The notes: generated by a model not told the origin, from the sequence alone. DNA of 13,261 nucleotides from Lachnospiraceae bacterium (GCA_017435025.1 JAFSFU010000233.1:1-13261), one strand, 5' to 3'; counted from the stretch's first letter, positions 1 through 7,856 are shown. Made by a program: numbers and translations.

Positions 1-282
1 ATCTATAGAGATTTTTTAATTTGCGAGATACTTGAATGTGCGTTTTTACTGGTTAAATTGATTTCAAAGTATCTATGCATGAGAATCGGATTCTGCGATA
101 CCCGAAACGAACATTTTGCGGTATCTGAGACCTTCATTTTTTTCATAAGATACTTTACCACCCTTGCTTCTCGTTTTTTCAAGTTCTATAGTATCCATTG
201 ATATAAAAATCTCATATAGATACTCCCAGCACGCTTTGAGCTTTATTGTGATATTTCGATTGAGTAAAGATAAATAAGATAC
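1..282. repeat. Symmetric array of GATAC/GTATC motifs in noncoding DNA
   Basis: This AT-rich stretch has no convincing gene. It contains GATAC at 27, 97, 149, 219 and 278, and its reverse complement GTATC at 69, 121 and 191. The window also opens with ATC, which would complete another GTATC if the two preceding bases are GT. Three full units have the form GTATC-N23-GATAC (69-101, 121-153, 191-223), and a fourth would run from -1 to 31. The gaps between units are 37, 19 and 37 bp, so motif positions and orientations are mirror-symmetric about position 111. Bases between motifs are not conserved, which suggests protein-binding sites or short stems rather than duplicated units. The extended consensus reads roughly aGATACttt. 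Function is unknown. Confidence 0.6.
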
Positions 283-321
283 TTTCTATAGATGGCTTTT
301 TATTTACTCAATGAAATATCA
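249..321. repeat. Long inverted repeat just downstream of hutI
   Basis: Arms at 249-268 and 303-321 are complementary over 19 pairs with a single bulged G at 258, around a 34-nt loop that contains the last GATAC motif. On the minus strand the first arm begins one base after the hutI stop codon, so it would fold at the 3' end of the hutI mRNA. There is no T-tract after the distal arm, so it is not a classic intrinsic terminator. It could be a 3' stabilising hairpin, a weak terminator, or part of the neighbouring GATAC array. Confidence 0.6.
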
Positions 322-322
322 A

Positions 323-1576
323 TTACCACTCTTTATGATAAACAGTTTCACCATTCTTAATTACGGTCTCCACCAGGTTGATGGTGCTGTGATACGGCAT
401 AAAGTGGATGGACGGGAATTTCAGAAAGATAATATCTGCCTTCTTGCCCGGCTCCAGGCTGCCGATGGTGTCTGCACGGTCAACGGCAGCAGCACCATTG
501 ATGGTCAGAGCTGTGATCACTTCTTCGATGGACATGTTCATATAGATACAGCCCAGTGCAACGAGAAGCGGGATGTTGTTGGTGAAGCAGCTGCCCGGAT
601 TCAGGTCAGATGCGAGAGCAACCGCACAACCGGAATCGATCATCTTTCTTGCCGGAGCGAACGGCTCTTTTAAGCAGAACGCAGTTGCCGGAAGAAGAGT
701 GCTGATCACGCCGCTTTCAGCCATCTGTTTGATGCCTTCGTCGGAGGCCTTGAGCAGATGGTCTGCAGAGAATGCGCCGCATCTTGCTGCCAGTTCGGAA
801 CCGCCGAGGGAGTAGATCTCGTCCGCATGAACTTTTAATTTGAAGCCCATCTCTTTTGCCTTATTCAGGTAGTATTCGGAATCTTCAATCTCAAATACAT
901 TCTTCTCACAGAAGATATCGGCAAACTCAGCCAGATTCTCTTCTTTTACGATCGGCATAACGTCTTTTAAGAGCATATCGATGAATTCACGCTCTTTGCC
1001 TTTGTACTGCGGAAGGACGCTGTGCGGACCGAGGAATGTAGTAACGATATCAACCGGATGAATCTTATCCAGTTCTTTCATTGCACGGAGCTGCTTGATC
1101 TCTGTGTCACAGTCCATGCCGTAACCGCTCTTGCCTTCTACGGTTGTTACACCGAATTCCAGCATACGGTTCATTCTTTCTTTACCGATTTCTACGAGCT
1201 CTTCCAGAGTTGCTTCTTTGGTCGGAATTACTGTGGCATTGATTCCGCCGCCGCGTTCCATAATGGACATATAAGTGTCACCTTTTAATCTCCAGGAGAA
1301 TTCATTGGCGCGGTAGCCGCCGAAGATGAAGTGGGTGTGGGAGTCAACAAAGCCCGGCATAACGGTTTTTCCTGTCGCGTCGATCACTTCGTACTCATCC
1401 ATATTTACCATATTGTCCAGTTCTTCTGTTGTTCCTACTGCAAAAATCTTATCATCATGGATCAGAACACCGCCGTCTGCGATGAGACCGATGTCAGCCA
1501 TGTCTTTGCCCTTTTTCGGAGCCGGACCCTTACAGGTTACCAGCTCAGAGGCATGTCGGATATAACGCTTGCTCAT
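323..1576 (-). CDS. hutI: Imidazolonepropionase
   Basis: Hydrolyses 4-imidazolone-5-propionate to N-formimino-L-glutamate, the third step of histidine degradation, in the cytoplasm. The 417-residue product has the full length of the amidohydrolase-superfamily HutI. Visible metal and active-site signatures are DSHTHF (His80, His82), KVHADE (His250), ADHLL (His273) and ASDLNPGS (Asp324). The start is the ATG at 1576; a modest GGAG lies 11 nt upstream. It is the downstream member of the minus-strand hutU-hutI pair, 120 bp after the hutU stop, with a terminator-like hairpin in that gap. The reading frame is intact. Family assignment is secure from the motifs and the neighbouring hut genes. Confidence 0.96.
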   Translation of the reverse strand: MSKRYIRHASELVTCKGPAPKKGKDMADIGLIADGGVLIHDDKIFAVGTTEELDNMVNMDEYEVIDATGKTVMPGFVDSHTHFIFGGYRANEFSWRLKGDTYMSIMERGGGINATVIPTKEATLEELVEIGKERMNRMLEFGVTTVEGKSGYGMDCDTEIKQLRAMKELDKIHPVDIVTTFLGPHSVLPQYKGKEREFIDMLLKDVMPIVKEENLAEFADIFCEKNVFEIEDSEYYLNKAKEMGFKLKVHADEIYSLGGSELAARCGAFSADHLLKASDEGIKQMAESGVISTLLPATAFCLKEPFAPARKMIDSGCAVALASDLNPGSCFTNNIPLLVALGCIYMNMSIEEVITALTINGAAAVDRADTIGSLEPGKKADIIFLKFPSIHFMPYHSTINLVETVIKNGETVYHKEW

Positions 1577-1600
1577 ATGATTTCAATCTCCGTATTCTTA

Positions 1601-1650
1601 TAATAAAAACACCTTCCGCCGCCGAACGAACATCCAGCAAGGCGGAAGGC
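1601..1650 (-). terminator. Terminator-like hairpin between hutU and hutI
   Basis: On the minus strand a perfect 9-bp stem (CCTTCCGCC pairing with GGCGGAAGG; plus coordinates 1641-1649 and 1612-1620) encloses a 20-nt loop. It is followed by TGTTTTTATT. This has the form of an intrinsic terminator placed after hutU and before hutI. It would either reduce hutI relative to hutU or require a separate hutI promoter, for which I see no good candidate. Confidence 0.7.
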
Positions 1651-1696
1651 AGTTTAAAGGACAGAACGTTTCTTATCCGTCCGAATTGTTTACGTA

Positions 1697-3721
1697 TTAT
1701 TTCTCAGTTGCCTCTTTGAAAACTTTCTCGATCAGAGCGTCATCTGCGATGTACGGCATTGTGATCGCGTCGGAGCCTGCGAACTTCTTGTTGTACTCAG
1801 CAACTGTCTCGATGGAGTGCGGGTTTCTAGCCCAGTTTCTTCTGGAAACACCAACCATTGTATCCCAAAGGATGGATTCGTGGATGATCTGGTCTGTGAG
1901 TTCGGAACCGTCAAGAACGAGACCGAAACCACCGTTGATCGCTTTACCGATACCGGTACCGCCACCGTTGTGGAGAGCGATCAGGGACATACCGCGTGCA
2001 CAGTTACCTGCGAAGCAGTGTGTAGCCATATCAGCTGTGAAGTTGGAACCATCGTAGATGTTGGATGTCTCACGGTACGGGGAATCTGTTCAGCCTGTAT
2101 CGTGGTGGTCACGACCCAGCATAACCGGTCCGATCTCACCGTTACGTACCATCTCGTTGAACTTGAGAGCGATATCGTGACGGCCAAGAGCATCCTGGTA
2201 AAGGATACGGCACTGTGTACCAACTACAAGCTGGTTCTTTTCAGCATCGCGGATCCATACCCAGTTGTCACGATCCTGGAAACGACGGTTCGGATCGATG
2301 ATCTCCATAGCAGCGTGGTCAGTCTTAACCAGATCCTCGTGCTTACCGGATAAGCAGCACCAACGGAACGGGCCATAACCGTAGTCAAATAACTCCGGTC
2401 CAAGGATATCTTCAACGTAGGACGGGAAGATGAAACCTTCGGATGTATCAACACCGTTCTTGGAGATATCTTTGTTGCCCGCATCGAATACAGCTTTCAT
2501 AAATGCGTTGCCGTAGTCGAAGAAGTAGGAACCGTTGTCAACCAGTGTTTTAATAAGGTGGAAGTGCTTTGTAAGTGTAGCATCTACCATCTTACGGAAG
2601 TTCTCTTTATCATGATCTAACATCTCTGTTCTCTGCTCGAATGTAAGACCCTGCGGGCAGTAGCCTCCGTCGTACGGAACGTGGCAGGAAGTCTGGTCGG
2701 AGAGAAGGTCGATCTTAATGTTGCTGTTTACTGCATACTCAAGAAGGTCAACGATGTTGCCGTAGAATGCGATGGAAATAGCTTCTTTCTTTTCCATATA
2801 CTCGAATGCCATCTTGAAAGCTTCTTCCGGAGTATTTGCAATCTTGCTTACCCAGCCCTGGCTGTGTCTTGTCTCGATACGGGAGTAGTCAACTTCTGCA
2901 ACGATACCAACACCGCCTGCGATCTCGATCGCCTTCGGCTGAGCGCCGCTCATGCCGCCGAGACCGGATGTTACGAATAAGTGACCTGCAAGGTCGCCGT
3001 CAGCCGGAACACCGAGGAACTTACGTCCTGCATTTAAGATTGTATTGAATGTACCATGAACGATACCCTGCGGTCCGATATACATCCAGCCGCCGGCTGT
3101 CATCTGGCCGTAGGAGGAGCAGCCCATAGCAGTTGCTTTTGCCCATGCCTGCGGGTTGTCGCCTTCACCCACCATAAGGCCGTTTGTAAGGATTACACGC
3201 GGAGCCTGTTTATGGGAGTGGAAAAGTCCTAACGGATGACCGGACATAACAACAAGTGTCTGCTCATCAGTAAGAACCTCAAGATATTTCTTTAAAAGCT
3301 GATACTGCATCCAGTTCTGGCATACCTGACCTGTCTCACCGTATGTAACCAGTTCGTACGGATAGAGAGCGATATCATGGTTCAAGTTGTTGTCGATCAT
3401 AACCTGCATTGCTTTACCCTGTACACAGTTTCCCTTATATTCGTCGATCGGTTTGCCGTAGATTCTCTCCTTCGGCATAAAACGGTAACCGTAGATACGG
3501 CCGTGTGTTAAGAGCTCTTCCATAAACTCCGGAGCAAGTGCTTCGTGGAGCTCTTCCGGAACATAACGAAGTGCGTTCTTTACTGCAAGCTTTTTCTCGT
3601 GGTCAGAAAGTGTCAGCTCACGCATCGGAGCGCGGCGGATGCCTTCTTTAAACACCGGATACTCCGGAAGGACCGGATCCAGCTTGATTGTCATAGCATT
3701 TCCGATTTCTTTGTTGTTCAT
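1697..3721 (-). pseudogene. hutU: Urocanate hydratase, interrupted by an in-frame TGA at codon 544
   Basis: Urocanate hydratase uses tightly bound NAD+ to convert urocanate to imidazolonepropionate, step two of histidine degradation. The frame spans 675 codons, the length of the long clostridial and animal-type enzyme rather than the roughly 555-residue Bacillus/Pseudomonas type. Recognisable blocks include TAGGWMYIGPQGIVHGT (208-224), TSGLGGMSGAQPKA (251-264), GRDHHDTG just before codon 544, and TDSPYRETSNIYDGSN and HNGGGTGIG (584-592) after it. The interruption is a single TGA at 2090-2092; both halves are in the same frame and well conserved, so this is a nonsense codon and not a frameshift. 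Related enzymes usually have Gly or Ser here, and one base change (GGA to TGA) explains it. Translation would stop after 543 residues and lose the conserved C-terminal region. The start at 3721 has AAAGGA upstream. Sequence error remains possible. Confidence 0.9.
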
Positions 3722-3748
3722 TGCTAATCATCCTTTCTTATAAATAAT

Positions 3749-3788
3749 CTGCAATTAAAACTGCAATTTTTACATGCAAAATTTGCAG
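3749..3788. promoter_or_regulatory. TGCAA repeat cluster and hairpin in the hutU leader
   Basis: CTGCAATT occurs twice in tandem at 3749 and 3761. The second copy forms an inverted repeat (3761-3771 with 3778-3788, 10 of 11 pairs, 6-nt loop). The cluster lies between the candidate hutU promoter and the hutU start, so it could be an operator for an unseen repressor or a leader hairpin in the hutU mRNA. No regulator gene is present in the window, so the cognate factor is unknown. Confidence 0.4.
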
Positions 3789-3817
3789 CGGTTCTGTCCG
3801 CTACTAAATCTGATTCT

Positions 3818-3846
3818 ATCATAACAGAAAAAATGCGAAATGCCTA
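3818..3846 (-). promoter_or_regulatory. Candidate sigma-A promoter for hutU-hutI
   Basis: On the minus strand TAGGCA (plus 3841-3846) and TATGAT (plus 3818-3823) are separated by 17 bp. This matches four of six -35 and five of six -10 consensus bases. Transcription would begin about 90 nt upstream of hutU, giving a leader that contains the TGCAA repeat hairpin. The site is assigned by sequence only. Confidence 0.45.
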
Positions 3847-3897
3847 CTGAAAGTGTGAAAAAATTTGAATATTTTACCGCAAAATGAAGGAGAATAC

Positions 3898-3911
3898 GCT
3901 AACATATTAGC
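3898..3911. promoter_or_regulatory. Small palindrome GCTAA-cata-TTAGC between the divergent hut promoters
   Basis: A perfect 5-bp inverted repeat with a 4-bp spacer sits between the hutU and hutH promoter candidates, about 60 bp upstream of the hutH -35. The position suits a shared regulator site, but the match is short and AT-rich, so it may be fortuitous. Confidence 0.25.
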
Positions 3912-3971
3912 ATGGTAAAGCAAAGAAGTGCGAAAATGATAAAAAAAGTGTAAAAAATTCAGTTATCTACA

Positions 3972-4000
3972 TAGACGTTTTGGGGGTTTTCGATTATAAT
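3972..4000 (+). promoter_or_regulatory. Sigma-A promoter for hutH operon
   Basis: TAGACG (3972-3977) and a perfect TATAAT (3995-4000) are separated by 17 bp. The start of transcription would fall near 4007, giving a leader of about 45 nt before hutH, with an AAGGAG ribosome binding site at 4039-4044. A homopolymeric GGGGG tract lies in the spacer region. The remainder of 3722-4053 is AT-rich and shows only the sites listed separately. Confidence 0.65.
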
Positions 4001-4053
4001 AGACTTTAAAGTATGAAACCATAAATCCACTCAAAGTAAAGGAGAGATTACCA

Positions 4054-5586
4054 ATGAATAAAGTATTGATTACAGGACATGATCTTACCGTTGACCAGAT
4101 CGTAGCAGTATGCCGCGATAAGGCAGAGGTTGTTCTTTCTGATGAGAGCAGAGAAAAGATCCTGGCTTCCAGACAGATCGTAGATGATCTGGTTGACGAG
4201 AAAAAAGTAGTTTACGGAATCACAACCGGTTTCGGTAAGTTCAGTGATGTTGTTATTTCCCAGGATGAACTGAAATTACTTCAGAAGAACCTGATCATCA
4301 CTCACGCAGTAGGTGCTGGCGATCCGTTCACAGAGGATATTGCAAGAGGTATCCTTCTTCTTCGTATCAACAACCTGTCCAACGGCTTCTCCGGTATTCG
4401 TCTTGAGACAATCGAGACAATGATCGCTATGTTAAATAAGGGTGTAACTCCGTTTATTCCGGAGAAAGGTTCTCTCGGCGCATCCGGTGACCTTGCACCG
4501 TTATCCCATATGGTACTTCCGATGATCGGTCTTGGCCTTGCTTACTACGAGGGCGAGCTCCTTCCGGGCGCAGAAGCTATGAAACGCGCAGGCATCCCGG
4601 TGATCGAGCTTTCCGCAAAAGAAGGACTTGCACTGAACAATGGTACACAGGCTATGACATCCGTTGGTGCTCATGCTGTGAACGATGCAATTGATTTATT
4701 AAAGACAGCTGATATCGCAGCTGCACTGTCCTTCGAGGCACAGAACGGTGTTGTTGATGCTCTTGATCCGCGTGTACACAAAGTTCGTCCGCATGCTGGT
4801 CAGATGGCAACAGCAAGAAACCTTTTAAAACTTCTTGCAGACAGCAAGAACACAACACGTCAGGGTGAGATCCGTGTACAGGATGCTTACTCCCTCCGCT
4901 GCTGCCCGCAGATCCACGGTGCAAGTAAGGATGCTGTGAACTATGTTCAGGGTCGTGTAGATATCGAGATCAACTCTGTAACAGATAACCCGCTTATCTT
5001 CCCGGAAGACAGAGCTGGTATCTCCGGCGGTAACTTCCACGGACAGCCGATGGCTATCACATTTGACTTCTTAAAGATCGCAGAAGCAGAGCTTGCTAAC
5101 GTTTCCGAGCGTCGTATCGAGCGTCTTGTAAACCCGGCATACAGCGGACTTCCGGCATTCTTAGTAGCAAACGGCGGTGTAAACTCCGGTTTCATGATCG
5201 TACAGTACTCCGCAGCTGCTCTTGTATCCGAGAACAAAGTTCTTGCTCATCCGGCATCTGTTGACTCCATCCCGTCCTCCGCTGGTCAGGAAGACCACGT
5301 AAGTATGGGTACAATCGCTGCAAGACAGGCTGCAGAGATCGGCCGCAACGTTCGCCGCGTACTTGCTATGGAGCTTATGATCGCATGTCAGGGTATCGAT
5401 ATGAGAGGCAACAAGGGTCTTGGTAAGGGTACACAGGCTGCATATGATCTTGTTCGTAAGGGTTGCCCGTATCTTGCAGAAGACCGCGAGATGTATGATG
5501 ATATCAACTACTGTGAGCAGATCATTGCTGACGGTTCCCTGATCCGTGCCGTAGAAGAAGCTCTCGGTGAGGCAATCGAATACTAA
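4054..5586 (+). CDS. hutH: Histidine ammonia-lyase
   Basis: Removes ammonia from L-histidine to give trans-urocanate, the first step of the pathway. The 510-residue product matches the family length. It carries the prosthetic-group tripeptide Ala143-Ser144-Gly145 in GSLGASGDLAPLSHM, which cyclises autocatalytically to the MIO electrophile, plus the N-terminal VYGITTGFG block with its conserved tyrosine (Tyr54) and the SSAGQEDHVSMG block near the C terminus. The ATG at 4054 is preceded by AAGGAG at suitable spacing. It is first gene of the plus-strand half of the locus and is divergent from hutU. Codon use is that of a well-expressed gene. The phenylalanine/tyrosine ammonia-lyase relatives are excluded by the surrounding hut genes. 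Confidence 0.97.
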   Translation: MNKVLITGHDLTVDQIVAVCRDKAEVVLSDESREKILASRQIVDDLVDEKKVVYGITTGFGKFSDVVISQDELKLLQKNLIITHAVGAGDPFTEDIARGILLLRINNLSNGFSGIRLETIETMIAMLNKGVTPFIPEKGSLGASGDLAPLSHMVLPMIGLGLAYYEGELLPGAEAMKRAGIPVIELSAKEGLALNNGTQAMTSVGAHAVNDAIDLLKTADIAAALSFEAQNGVVDALDPRVHKVRPHAGQMATARNLLKLLADSKNTTRQGEIRVQDAYSLRCCPQIHGASKDAVNYVQGRVDIEINSVTDNPLIFPEDRAGISGGNFHGQPMAITFDFLKIAEAELANVSERRIERLVNPAYSGLPAFLVANGGVNSGFMIVQYSAAALVSENKVLAHPASVDSIPSSAGQEDHVSMGTIAARQAAEIGRNVRRVLAMELMIACQGIDMRGNKGLGKGTQAAYDLVRKGCPYLAEDREMYDDINYCEQIIADGSLIRAVEEALGEAIEY

Positions 5587-5660
5587 TTAACAATTCAAGA
5601 CGGCGGGTCACCCGGCGAAAGGACATGTGTTAAGAAGAAACCCGTCATACGATAAAAAAG

Positions 5661-6275
5661 ATGAGTTATAAAATTGTAAAAAAAGATAAAGCCAACTACA
5701 GCACCTCCGCCTGGAGCGGGGGTGCGACCACAGAAATCCAGATCATGCCGGAGGGAAGCCGCTATGCGGACCGCGAATTCCTTTGGAGACTCAGTTCTGC
5801 GACGGTAGAGGTGGAAGAAAGTACGTTCACTGCACTGCCGGATTATGACAGACTGATCATGATGTTGGAAGGCGAGATGGATCTGTGTCACAACAATGGT
5901 CCGTGGGTTCATCTGGCTGAGTTCAAGCCACATGCGTTTGACGGTGGTGATGAAACACTGAGCAAGGGTAAGGTTGTAGACTTTAACCTGATGCTCCGCA
6001 AAGGGAAATGCCGCGGTGCTGTGGTGCCGATGGTGTTCTCAAAGGATGCATTGGAAATGGCATCTGAATTATTGGTTTCGGAACTGAAATCTTGCCGTGA
6101 CTGTATGATCTACTGTCATTGCGGAACGCTGTACATAACAATGGAAGATGGAAGTGAATTGGAACTGAAAGCCGGAGAATCGTTGCAGATGTCCGGTGAT
6201 TTTGAACATGCAGATTGGAAATTCCGCGGAGAGACAGGCGTTCGCGCTGTGGTCGCTGCGGTTTGGAGTGTGTAA
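5661..6275 (+). CDS. hutD: HutD/Ves family protein
   Basis: A 204-residue bicupin-like protein of the HutD/Ves family, which accompanies histidine-utilisation genes; HutD has been proposed to moderate hut expression by binding a pathway intermediate such as formiminoglutamate, but its reaction, if any, is unsettled. The N-terminal block YSTSAWSGGATTEI and the following FLWRLSSATVE and YDRLIMMLEGEMDL segments match the family pattern. It follows hutH by 74 bp. The ATG at 5661 has no recognisable Shine-Dalgarno sequence (AT-rich GATAAAAAAG precedes it), unlike every other main gene here. The spacer holds GC-rich self-complementary segments (about 5599-5648) that could pair upstream of the start. 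Identity is fairly secure; role is inference from the family. Confidence 0.85.
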   Translation: MSYKIVKKDKANYSTSAWSGGATTEIQIMPEGSRYADREFLWRLSSATVEVEESTFTALPDYDRLIMMLEGEMDLCHNNGPWVHLAEFKPHAFDGGDETLSKGKVVDFNLMLRKGKCRGAVVPMVFSKDALEMASELLVSELKSCRDCMIYCHCGTLYITMEDGSELELKAGESLQMSGDFEHADWKFRGETGVRAVVAAVWSV

Positions 6276-6296
6276 TATTCAGGAGGAATGATAACC

Positions 6297-7205
6297 ATGG
6301 CAAATAAATTATTAGAGTGCGTACCGAACTATAGTGAAGGCCGCGATATGGAAAAGATTGAAAAGATTCTTGATAATTTCAGAGGAAAACAGGACGTTAG
6401 ACTTCTGGACTATCAGATGGACCCGAGCCACAACCGTCTGGTTGTAACTGTTATCGGTGAGCCGGAGGCATTAAAGAACGCAGTTGTTGCTTCCTACGGC
6501 ACAGCTGTTGAACTGATCGATATGACAAAGCATGAAGGTCAGCATCCGAGAATGGGCGCAGTTGACGTTTGTCCGTTTATCCCGTGCCGCAATACAACAG
6601 TAGCAGAAGCTGATGAGACCGCAAAGGCAGTTGCTAAGGAAGTAGGCGAGAAATACGGTATTCCGTGCTTCTTATATGAAGATTCCGCATCCGCTCCGCA
6701 CAGAGTAAACCTTGCAAGCATCCGTAAGGGTCAGTTCGAGGGTATGGCTGAGAAGTTAAAAGATACAGAGAAGTGGGCTCCGGACTTCGGACCGGGTGAG
6801 ATCCATCCGACAGCCGGTGTTACAGCAATCGGTGCAAGAATGCCGCTCGTAGCTTTCAATGTAAACCTTGGCACAGACAACCTTGAGATCGCAAACGAGA
6901 TCGCAAAGAGAATCCGTCACATTAACGGTGGTTACCGTTTCATCAAAGCAATCGGCATCATGCTTGAGGACAGAAATATCGCTCAGGTTTCCATGAACCT
7001 CACAAACTATGAGAAGACAGCTGTTTACCGTGCATTTGAGGCAGTTAAGATGGAAGCTAGACGTTATGGTGTTCCGGTGCTTGAGTCTGAGATCGTAGGT
7101 CTCCTTCCGATGCAGGCACTTGTTGACTGTGCAGAGTACTACCTTCAGGTAGCAAACTTCGATCCGGCACAGGTAATGGAAAACAGACTTCTGGAGGAAG
7201 AATAA
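6297..7205 (+). CDS. ftcD: Glutamate formimidoyltransferase
   Basis: Transfers the formimino group of N-formimino-L-glutamate to tetrahydrofolate, releasing glutamate. The 302-residue protein equals the N-terminal transferase half of the bifunctional vertebrate FTCD. Diagnostic blocks are LLECVPNYSEGRD at the N terminus and GQHPRMGAVDVCPFIP around residues 81-96, where His83 aligns with the catalytic His82 of the mammalian enzyme. An ATG at 6288 is only one base from the AGGAGG at 6281-6286, so the ATG at 6297 (MANKLLECVP) is preferred, 10 nt downstream of it. The next gene encodes the matching cyclodeaminase. The symbol follows common usage; the bacterial stand-alone enzyme is named variously. 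Confidence 0.94.
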   Translation: MANKLLECVPNYSEGRDMEKIEKILDNFRGKQDVRLLDYQMDPSHNRLVVTVIGEPEALKNAVVASYGTAVELIDMTKHEGQHPRMGAVDVCPFIPCRNTTVAEADETAKAVAKEVGEKYGIPCFLYEDSASAPHRVNLASIRKGQFEGMAEKLKDTEKWAPDFGPGEIHPTAGVTAIGARMPLVAFNVNLGTDNLEIANEIAKRIRHINGGYRFIKAIGIMLEDRNIAQVSMNLTNYEKTAVYRAFEAVKMEARRYGVPVLESEIVGLLPMQALVDCAEYYLQVANFDPAQVMENRLLEEE

Positions 7206-7207
7206 TC

Positions 7208-7846
7208 ATGGCAGATTTAAAGAATTTATCCGTTGAAGAATTCGCAGCTGTTACTGCATCTGACGCTCCGGCTCCGGGCGGTGGAAGTGTGTCTGCTCTT
7301 GCAGGTGCTCTCGGTGCAGCTCTTGCTGAAATGGTTGCAAACCTGACAGTTGGCAAAGCAAAATATGCAGAAGTAGAAGATGAGATGAAAGAACTCTCCG
7401 CAAAAGGCGCTGAGATCAGAAGTGAACTGATCGCAGGTATCCAGAAAGATACAGAGTCCTTCACCATGTATATGAACGCTCTTGGTATGCCGAAGGACAC
7501 AGACGAGCAGAAGGCAGTGAGAAGAGAAGCAATGCAGAATGGCCTTAAGGAAGCAGCAAAAGTTCCGCTTGAGGTTGCTGAGACTGCAGCAAAGATCTTC
7601 CCGATCGCTGAGGCAGTTGTAAAACGCGGCAACACAAACGCTGTTACAGATGGTCTTGTAGCATCTATGATGGCAAGAACAGCTGTGATCGGTGCGCTGT
7701 TCAACGTAAAGATCAATCTTGGTTCCATCAAGGACGAAGCTTTTGTAGCTGATATGGCTGCAAAGGTAAAAGCTCTTGAGGAACTGGCTATCACAAGCGA
7801 GCAGGCAATCCTGAAAGCTTGCGAACTGTCCAACGAGTTATACTAA
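7208..7846 (+). CDS. fchA: Formimidoyltetrahydrofolate cyclodeaminase (FchA-like)
   Basis: Converts 5-formiminotetrahydrofolate to 5,10-methenyltetrahydrofolate and ammonia, completing transfer of the histidine one-carbon unit to folate. The 212-residue all-helical protein matches the C-terminal half of vertebrate FTCD. The family hallmark DAPAPGGGSVSALAGALGAALAEMV is present near residues 19-43. Its start lies 2 nt after the ftcD stop and its GGAGGAAG ribosome site is inside the ftcD 3' end, so the two are probably translationally coupled. It is the last gene of the plus-strand operon and is followed by a strong terminator. Stand-alone proteins of this family are often annotated as methenyltetrahydrofolate cyclohydrolase; context favours cyclodeaminase. 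Confidence 0.92.
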   Translation: MADLKNLSVEEFAAVTASDAPAPGGGSVSALAGALGAALAEMVANLTVGKAKYAEVEDEMKELSAKGAEIRSELIAGIQKDTESFTMYMNALGMPKDTDEQKAVRREAMQNGLKEAAKVPLEVAETAAKIFPIAEAVVKRGNTNAVTDGLVASMMARTAVIGALFNVKINLGSIKDEAFVADMAAKVKALEELAITSEQAILKACELSNELY

Positions 7847-7856
7847 TATTGAATTG

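Noticed and set aside
1..282. CRISPR array
   Set aside because: Only a 5-bp motif is conserved and it alternates in orientation; there are no 25-40 bp identical direct repeats or uniform spacers.
311..673. Plus-strand open frame of 120 codons overlapping the 3' end of hutI
   Set aside because: Antisense shadow of hutI with no ribosome site or recognisable product.
2030..2095. Frameshift splitting hutU
   Set aside because: Both halves are in the same frame (1692 bases, a multiple of three, between the two ATG positions), so the break is a single nonsense codon.
2084..2098. Selenocysteine recoding of the hutU TGA
   Set aside because: No convincing SECIS-like hairpin was seen directly downstream, the position is normally Gly or Ser rather than Cys, and no selenoenzyme genes are in view.
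7057..7833. Minus-strand open frame of 258 codons opposite ftcD/fchA
   Set aside because: It is antisense to two well-identified genes, its composition is rich in Ala/Ser/Pro mirrored from their codons, and it has no family resemblance.
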